From NCBI GenBank assembly GCA_035532215.1, contig DATKRK010000079.1:1-14114 (forward strand): DNA of 14,114 nucleotides. The letters are read 5' to 3'. The position numbers and the translations under genes are program-made. Numbering within the stretch: position 1 is the first letter of the stretch; the number at the start of each line of letters is the position of its first letter. Shown in pieces: positions 10,460 to 14,114 of the stretch. The notes under the pieces were generated by a model. That model worked only from the letters and a program-made list of their open reading frames with translations, had not been told where the DNA came from and did not search any database. Source of the DNA: JAICIG01 sp035532215. Lineage in GTDB: Bacteria; Planctomycetota; Planctomycetia; Pirellulales; JAICIG01.

Positions 10460-11440
10460 TTACCGCCTCTCGACCGAACGCACGGCGACCCGGCCGGCAC
10501 GGCCGCCTTCGCGCAAGCCGAATTCGGCCCAGATCGGCAAATGGTCGGAAATGGCCAGCGCCTGTTTCTGGTTCAGCTTGAACTCGCGCATCAGGTCGAC
10601 GGCGCCCGAGCGGCCGAGATATTCGGTCGTGGCCCGAGTGTCGAAGAGGATGTTGTCGTAGAGCTTGTCGCCGCGAGTGTTCGTGGCCCGGCCGGAGATC
10701 GCCCAGGTCAGGTAGGGCATCTGCCCGAGTTCGCCAAAGTGGCGGTCGTCGGCGTTCAAATCGCCCAGCAAGATCACGTCGTCTTCGCCGCGACCGTCGC
10801 GGCCGACGGCCCGGATCACGTCGTCGAGCACGCTCAATTCCTGCTTCGTCTCGTCGGGATCGGTGTGAATGTCGATCAGCGTGAAGGTGAACGCCTCGGA
10901 AGGCGGCGGTCCGCGGACGCGAAAGCCGGCCACCAGCGGTTCGCGGTGCAGCAGATCGTCGGGGTCGTTGACCGTGTAGACCGACTCGCGATCGCACTCG
11001 ATGCTGGCCGCGTTGTAGACGAACGCGTATTGTTCCTTGCTCGAGGTGCGGCCCAAACGCGGCCCGATCACGTAATCGTAGTGGGCCCCCTCGGCGTTGA
11101 TCAGCGCGAGGAACCGCGGCATGATGTCCTGCGATTTCGCGCGAATTTCTTGAATCGCCACGACGTCGAACAGGCGGATGATTTGCGCCAAAGCCTCGGC
11201 GACGTCGGGCTTGTCCAGCTTGTGCTCGCCGAACACCTGAATGTTGAACGAAGCGATGCGGATTGAATCGCCCGCTCGCTCCACGGGCGGCAGCGGCAGG
11301 GCGGCGGCTTGCTCGATCTGGATCGGATCGCCGCCGCCGAAGTTGATCCGCTGGCGGACGCCCTCGGGCAACCGCGAGTAGCCCAGCCAGCCCGCGGCGA
11401 TCGAGAGTAACAGGGCCAACAAACGGCGGTTTTTTCGCAC
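10460..11440 (-). CDS. Membrane-anchored endonuclease/exonuclease/phosphatase (DNase I-like) protein
   Basis: With a GTG start at 11440 the protein has 326 aa. Residues about 6-22 are hydrophobic (LLALLLSIAAGWLGYS), a signal anchor, so the domain is probably outside the cytoplasm. The EEP metal-hydrolase motifs are complete: ASFNIQVFG with N66, VAIQEI with E98, IDIHTD with D190 and H192, LLGDLNAD with D227 and N229, and ISDHLPIW with D299 and H300. EQYAFVYN is the DNase I-like form of the block before the central sheet, which favours a nuclease over a lipid or sugar phosphatase, but substrate is not proven. The start was chosen because AGGAGG at 11451-11446 stands 5 nt before the GTG; an ATG at 11488 would add 16 non-membrane residues and place that site inside the gene. 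It is transcribed alone. Confidence 0.88.
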   Translation of the reverse strand: MRKNRRLLALLLSIAAGWLGYSRLPEGVRQRINFGGGDPIQIEQAAALPLPPVERAGDSIRIASFNIQVFGEHKLDKPDVAEALAQIIRLFDVVAIQEIRAKSQDIMPRFLALINAEGAHYDYVIGPRLGRTSSKEQYAFVYNAASIECDRESVYTVNDPDDLLHREPLVAGFRVRGPPPSEAFTFTLIDIHTDPDETKQELSVLDDVIRAVGRDGRGEDDVILLGDLNADDRHFGELGQMPYLTWAISGRATNTRGDKLYDNILFDTRATTEYLGRSGAVDLMREFKLNQKQALAISDHLPIWAEFGLREGGRAGRVAVRSVERR

Positions 11441-11468
11441 GAGCCCCTCCTTGGGCTTTAAGAGAGAT

Positions 11469-11490
11469 GCTTGCGGGCACATTCGCAAGC
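11469..11490. repeat. Short hairpin in the leader of the EEP gene
   Basis: gcttgcg (11469-11475) and cgcaagc (11484-11490) form a 7-bp stem with an 8-nt loop. It lies 28 nt upstream of the GTG start, ahead of the ribosome site on the minus strand, where the transcript continues AUCUCUCUU. It may be a leader structure; no known riboswitch was recognised. Confidence 0.4.
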
Positions 11491-11557
11491 CCCTTGGGAA
11501 ACCGGGCCGCGTCTGCGTTTCGGCTGCTAGCGCTTCTTCAAAGCTATTTCGACAGTT

Positions 11558-11630
11558 GGGTGGCTGGCGGCTGAGCCTTGGCGAAGCCCCAGTTCGCTCT
11601 CGTATCGCTGCGCTCTGCCGCCAGCCACCC
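11558..11630. repeat. 73-bp element with perfect 14-bp inverted repeats
   Basis: gggtggctggcggc at 11558-11571 is the exact reverse complement of 11617-11630. One mismatch further in, gagc/gctc pairs again, giving 18 paired positions out of 19. The 45-nt centre contains no gene. It lies between the EEP gene start and the end of moaB. The form suits a small palindromic repeat element. Confidence 0.6.
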
Positions 11631-11680
11631 CGCCGTCAACACGAACGCGAAGAGACAATGCTCCGCGAAAACGCGGGGCG

Positions 11681-11718
11681 CTTAAAATAAAGCAAGCTGC
11701 CCGAGCGTTCCAGGGCAG
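11681..11718 (-). terminator. Rho-independent terminator of the moaB-like gene
   Basis: On the minus strand, directly after the stop codon, CTGCCC (11718-11713) pairs with GGGCAG (11702-11697) around a 10-nt loop, followed by the T-rich run CTTGCTTTATTTT. A second GC hairpin, ccgcg-aaaa-cgcgg (11663-11676), lies just beyond. Confidence 0.55.
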
Positions 11719-11719
11719 T

Positions 11720-12229
11720 TCAGCGGCGAGTTTCGCGGACCAAGTGTCCCAATTCGGGCAGAATCAGTTTTTCCATCGCCAGCCGCACGGCGGCCGGGGA
11801 ACCGGGCATGGTCAAGACGACGGTGCGGCCGATCACCCCCCCAATGGCACGGGAGAGCATCGCCGCAGGGCCGATTTCCTCGTAGCTCAGCATCCGAAAC
11901 AGTTCGCCATAGCCCGGCAAAGGCTTGCCGAACATCTGGCTCACGGTCTCGAACGTCTGGTCGCGGCTGGAAATGCCGGTGCCGCCGGTGAGCAGGACGG
12001 CGTCGATCTCATCTCGCGCAGCCAAGGCGGCCAGCAACGGCCGCAGGCGGTTGGGGTCGTCGGGGATGATTTCGCGGGCCAAAACCGCGTGGCCTGCGGC
12101 CAGCAGGCAATCGACCGCCGCCTGACCGCCGGTATCGGTTTCGAGGGTTCTGGTGTCGCTGACGGTGACGACAGCGCAGGCGAGTCGCTGCGGCGCCTGC
12201 GAGCGATGTTCCTGGACAGATTGGCTCAT
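11720..12229 (-). CDS. moaB: MoaB/MogA-type molybdopterin biosynthesis protein
   Basis: A 169-aa single-domain MoCF protein. The family binds molybdopterin; MogA adenylylates it before molybdenum insertion, and MoaB proteins are close relatives. Visible blocks: ACAVVTVSDTR ending near residue 27, LTGGTGISSRDQT with GGTG at 82-85 and D90, ETVSQMF, GELFRMLSYEEIGPAAMLSRA, and MPGSPAAVRLAMEKLILPELGHL with PGSP at 142-145. The whole protein fits MoaB length and order. The ATG at 12229 has GGAG (12238-12235) 5 nt before it; an upstream in-frame start at 12268 would only add a proline-rich, unsupported tail. A terminator follows the stop. No other molybdopterin genes are in the window. MoaB versus MogA cannot be settled from sequence by eye; MoaB is the more likely name for this size and loop pattern. 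Confidence 0.92.
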   Translation of the reverse strand: MSQSVQEHRSQAPQRLACAVVTVSDTRTLETDTGGQAAVDCLLAAGHAVLAREIIPDDPNRLRPLLAALAARDEIDAVLLTGGTGISSRDQTFETVSQMFGKPLPGYGELFRMLSYEEIGPAAMLSRAIGGVIGRTVVLTMPGSPAAVRLAMEKLILPELGHLVRETRR

Positions 12230-12285
12230 CGCCACTCCGGGGGGTTGAAAGCCGGGCGATTTGGGCAAAATCAGCGGGGTTTTTA

Positions 12286-12315
12286 TTGTCGGCGCCTAGC
12301 CGAAGCGCTTATACT
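12286..12315 (+). promoter_or_regulatory. Possible promoter for the HEAT-like / CoA-binding gene pair
   Basis: TTGTCG at 12286-12291 and TATACT at 12310-12315 are separated by 18 nt. The gene starts 85 nt later. The region between the divergent moaB and this gene is AT-richer than its surroundings. Confidence 0.4.
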
Positions 12316-12400
12316 AAACCGAGCTGGCGTCGTCGATGCCCTCCGTGCTAGTTTCACGCTAAATAGTGATCCGGCAATGCTGAATTGAACCGAGGCCGCC

Positions 12401-13588
12401 ATGAGTGCATCTTTACGTCGTTGGCGCCTGGCCCTTGCCTTTTGCCTGACGTTCGCCGCCGGCGACTTGCGCGCCGAGACGTTCCTGCTCGCTAGCGGCG
12501 GGCGCATCGAGGGCGAGATCGTCAATCCCGAGCAGTCGCCCCGCGAAAATTACGTCATCAAGACCGACAGCGGCGGGCGGATCACGCTCGCGCGGGCGCA
12601 GGTCAAAGAGGTCATCCGGCAAACGGACGCCGAGGCCGAATTTGAAAAAGTGCGGCCGCAGTTCGCCGACTCGCCCGATGGGCAATTCGCCTTGGCGGAA
12701 TGGTGCCGCGAGCACGGACTGGAGCGGTTGCGGAACAAACATCTGAAGCGCGTGCTCGAATTGGATCCCTCGCACAAGGAAGCTCACCGGCTGCTGCACC
12801 ACTTCCAAGGCAAGAGCCAGAAAAAGTTCTGGGAGGACCAGGGCTACGTGCTCTATCAAGGCGATTGGATGTCGCCGCAAGAGGTGGAACTCAAAGAGCG
12901 TGCGCGCCAGGCGGAATTAGCGGCCAAGGAATGGCGCCGTCAGCTCAAGGTGTGGCGCGGTTGGCTGAACTCGGACCGCAGCCAGGAAGCCATCGCGAAC
13001 ATCAACCAGATCGACGATCCGTACGCGGTGCCCGCGTTGACCGATGCCCTGACCAAGGAAACGGCCGTGCCGCTTCGCAATCGCTATATCGAGGCCTTGG
13101 CTCGGATCGGCTCGGCGCCGGCCTGGCAGGTCTTGTGCCAGTTCTCGCTGCGCGACGACAACGAAGACGTGCGGCAGACGTGCCTCGACTTCTTGGACGA
13201 TAACCCGTTGCCCGCCGCGGTCAATTTCTACATCAAACACTTGAAGGATCCGGAAAACCGGGTCGTTCTCCGGGCCGCCGACGGCCTGTTGCGAATGAAA
13301 GATCGCCGGGCCATCGGTCCGCTGATCGACGCCTTGGTCACCAGCCACAAGCGCGTGATTTCTCCGGCGCAGGCCGGCGGCATGAGCGCCACGTTCGGCC
13401 TCGGCGGCTACAGCTTCGGCACGCCCAAGGCGCAGGTCGTTACCGAGTACTACAAGAACGAAAACGTGCTCAATGCCTTGGTGCAATTGACCGGCGGCGT
13501 GAACTTCGGGTATGAAGTCGACGGTTGGAAGACCTGGCGGGCCAGCCAGAAGAAGAAAACGCAAAGCCTGAACGCCCGCCGCGATTGA
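12401..13588 (+). CDS. Secreted protein with small beta domain and HEAT-like repeats, unknown function
   Basis: A 395-aa protein with a signal peptide (residues 1-25, cleavage likely after DLRA). Next, about 27-72, is a small beta domain (LASGGRIEGEIVN ... GGRITLARAQVKEV) of the kind that planctomycete exported proteins often carry. Residues about 75-136 are helical with a TPR-like block (RVLELDPSHKEAHRLL), followed by GYVLYQGDWMSPQEVE at about 147-162. From about 190 to 320 there are HEAT-like helical pairs (PYAVPALTDALTKE, IGSAPAWQVLCQF, VVLRAADGLLRMKD, AIGPLIDALV). The end has a glycine-rich loop (GGMSATFGLGGYSFGTPK) and a WKTW block. No catalytic motif was seen; a scaffold or binding role is likely but inferred. 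GAGG at 12392-12395 sits 5 nt before the ATG. It is followed 18 nt later by the CoA-binding gene. Confidence 0.8.
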   Translation: MSASLRRWRLALAFCLTFAAGDLRAETFLLASGGRIEGEIVNPEQSPRENYVIKTDSGGRITLARAQVKEVIRQTDAEAEFEKVRPQFADSPDGQFALAEWCREHGLERLRNKHLKRVLELDPSHKEAHRLLHHFQGKSQKKFWEDQGYVLYQGDWMSPQEVELKERARQAELAAKEWRRQLKVWRGWLNSDRSQEAIANINQIDDPYAVPALTDALTKETAVPLRNRYIEALARIGSAPAWQVLCQFSLRDDNEDVRQTCLDFLDDNPLPAAVNFYIKHLKDPENRVVLRAADGLLRMKDRRAIGPLIDALVTSHKRVISPAQAGGMSATFGLGGYSFGTPKAQVVTEYYKNENVLNALVQLTGGVNFGYEVDGWKTWRASQKKKTQSLNARRD

Positions 13589-13606
13589 TCCCGAGGAGCT
13601 CGTCGA

Positions 13607-13990
13607 TTGTCCAAGCCCTCCATCGCCATTCTGGGCGCCAGCGCCGACCGCACGAAGTTCGGCAACAAGGCGGTCCGCGCCCATTTGCAGCAAGGCTACG
13701 ATGTCTACCCGGTGAATCCCAAAGGGGGCGAAATCGAAGGCTTGCCCGTCTATAAGACGCTGGCCGATGTTCCCGGCCGCCGCCTGCACCGGATCAGCGT
13801 TTATCTGCCTCCCAAGGTCATGCTCGGAATGCTCGACGAAATCGCCGCCCGCGGCTGCGACGAATTCTGGCTGAATCCCGGCAGCGAGAGCGACGAAGTG
13901 CTCGCAAAGGCCCGGTCGCTGGGGTTGGAGCCGATTCAGGCTTGCAGCATCGTGTCGCTGGGCGTGAGCCCGCATTCGCTGGAAGCGTAG
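13607..13990 (+). CDS. CoA-binding-domain protein, Rossmann fold
   Basis: A 127-aa protein of the CoA_binding_2 type (the family of E. coli YccU). It starts with SIAILGASADRTKFGNKAVR (5-24), the Rossmann glycine loop, followed by YDVYPVNPKG at 31-40, EGLPVYKTLADVP at 44-56, ISVYLPPK, and FWLNPGSES at 87-95. The family binds CoA or acyl-CoA in related proteins, but its cellular role is unclear. The start is a TTG at 13607, chosen because GAGGAG at 13593-13598 stands 8 nt ahead and the next in-frame ATG would cut the fold. It begins 18 nt after the HEAT-like gene and is very probably in one transcript with it. Length is normal for the family. Confidence 0.9.
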   Translation: MSKPSIAILGASADRTKFGNKAVRAHLQQGYDVYPVNPKGGEIEGLPVYKTLADVPGRRLHRISVYLPPKVMLGMLDEIAARGCDEFWLNPGSESDEVLAKARSLGLEPIQACSIVSLGVSPHSLEA

Positions 13991-14036
13991 CCGCCTTCTC
14001 GAGATGGGAAATCCAAGCTCCGAGGAACTCTGTTAC

Positions 14037-14114
14037 ATGCAACGCGTGAATTTGGACACAGCCGGCCACGCTGTAAAGCAGTTTTTGCGCTCATTGCCGA
14101 TTGACCGGGGCGAC
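14037..14114 (+). CDS. Start of a further gene, cut by the window edge
   Basis: From the ATG at 14037 the frame is open to the window end for 26 codons: MQRVNLDTAGHAVKQF then LRSLPIDRGD. GAGGAA at 14022-14027 is 9 nt upstream. An earlier in-frame ATG at 14004 would add 11 residues. The sequence resembles the start of short planctomycete proteins of unknown function, but this is too little for assignment. It lies 46 nt after the CoA-binding gene and could be a third member of that transcript. Confidence 0.5.
   Translation, partial: MQRVNLDTAGHAVKQFLRSLPIDRGD

Noticed and set aside
10388..11266. A 292-aa plus-strand frame opposite the EEP gene
   Set aside because: The minus strand has all EEP catalytic motifs and a good ribosome site; the plus frame has no domain.

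Overview
The window looks like a piece of a planctomycete chromosome, most likely of the Pirellulales type. Three things point there: an unusually long SecA (1234 aa), a 57-aa membrane protein that starts with a planctomycete-style N-terminus (MPRPQFSIKTLLWLTLVVAA), and a secreted stress-on-surface type protein combining a small beta domain with HEAT-like repeats. The DNA is GC-rich. Genes are mostly single or in pairs, and many gaps hold a different palindromic element. No rRNA, tRNA, CRISPR array, transposase gene or phage gene was found.

Layout. 1-1958, minus strand: recJ (C-terminus cut by the window edge) downstream of rpmG (ribosomal protein L33), 51 nt apart. 1996-2074: a perfect 25-bp hairpin element. 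2204-2377, minus: the small membrane protein, too short to be found by a 60-aa cutoff. 2378-2760: a gap with a possible secA promoter. 2761-6465, plus: secA. 6488-6552: two tandem copies of a GC-rich repeat. 6763-7800, plus: a lipoprotein- or secretion-signal-bearing SUMF1/FGE-fold protein without the catalytic cysteines. 7842-9158, plus: waaA (Kdo transferase). 9172-9255: a perfect 26-bp inverted-repeat element. 9342-9950, plus: an integral membrane methyltransferase-like protein (isoprenylcysteine carboxyl methyltransferase family) with a good promoter. 9951-10459: non-coding, with short repeats and a degenerate inverted repeat. 10460-11440, minus: a membrane-anchored endonuclease/exonuclease/phosphatase (EEP) protein. 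11558-11630: another inverted repeat. 11720-12229, minus: a MoaB-like protein followed by a terminator. 12401-13990, plus: a two-gene unit of a secreted HEAT-like protein and a CoA-binding-domain protein. 14037-end, plus: the start of another gene.

Function. Most genes are housekeeping: DNA repair (recJ), translation (rpmG), protein export (secA), envelope lipid A/Kdo assembly (waaA) and molybdenum cofactor (moaB). Neighbours do not form one obvious pathway. The strongest unusual observation is inside SecA: the helical-wing unit, present once in standard SecA, appears to be repeated four times in tandem, and a separate insertion of about 50 residues with a beta-rich look sits in the second nucleotide-binding domain. 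I did not find a convincing new defence or mobile system.
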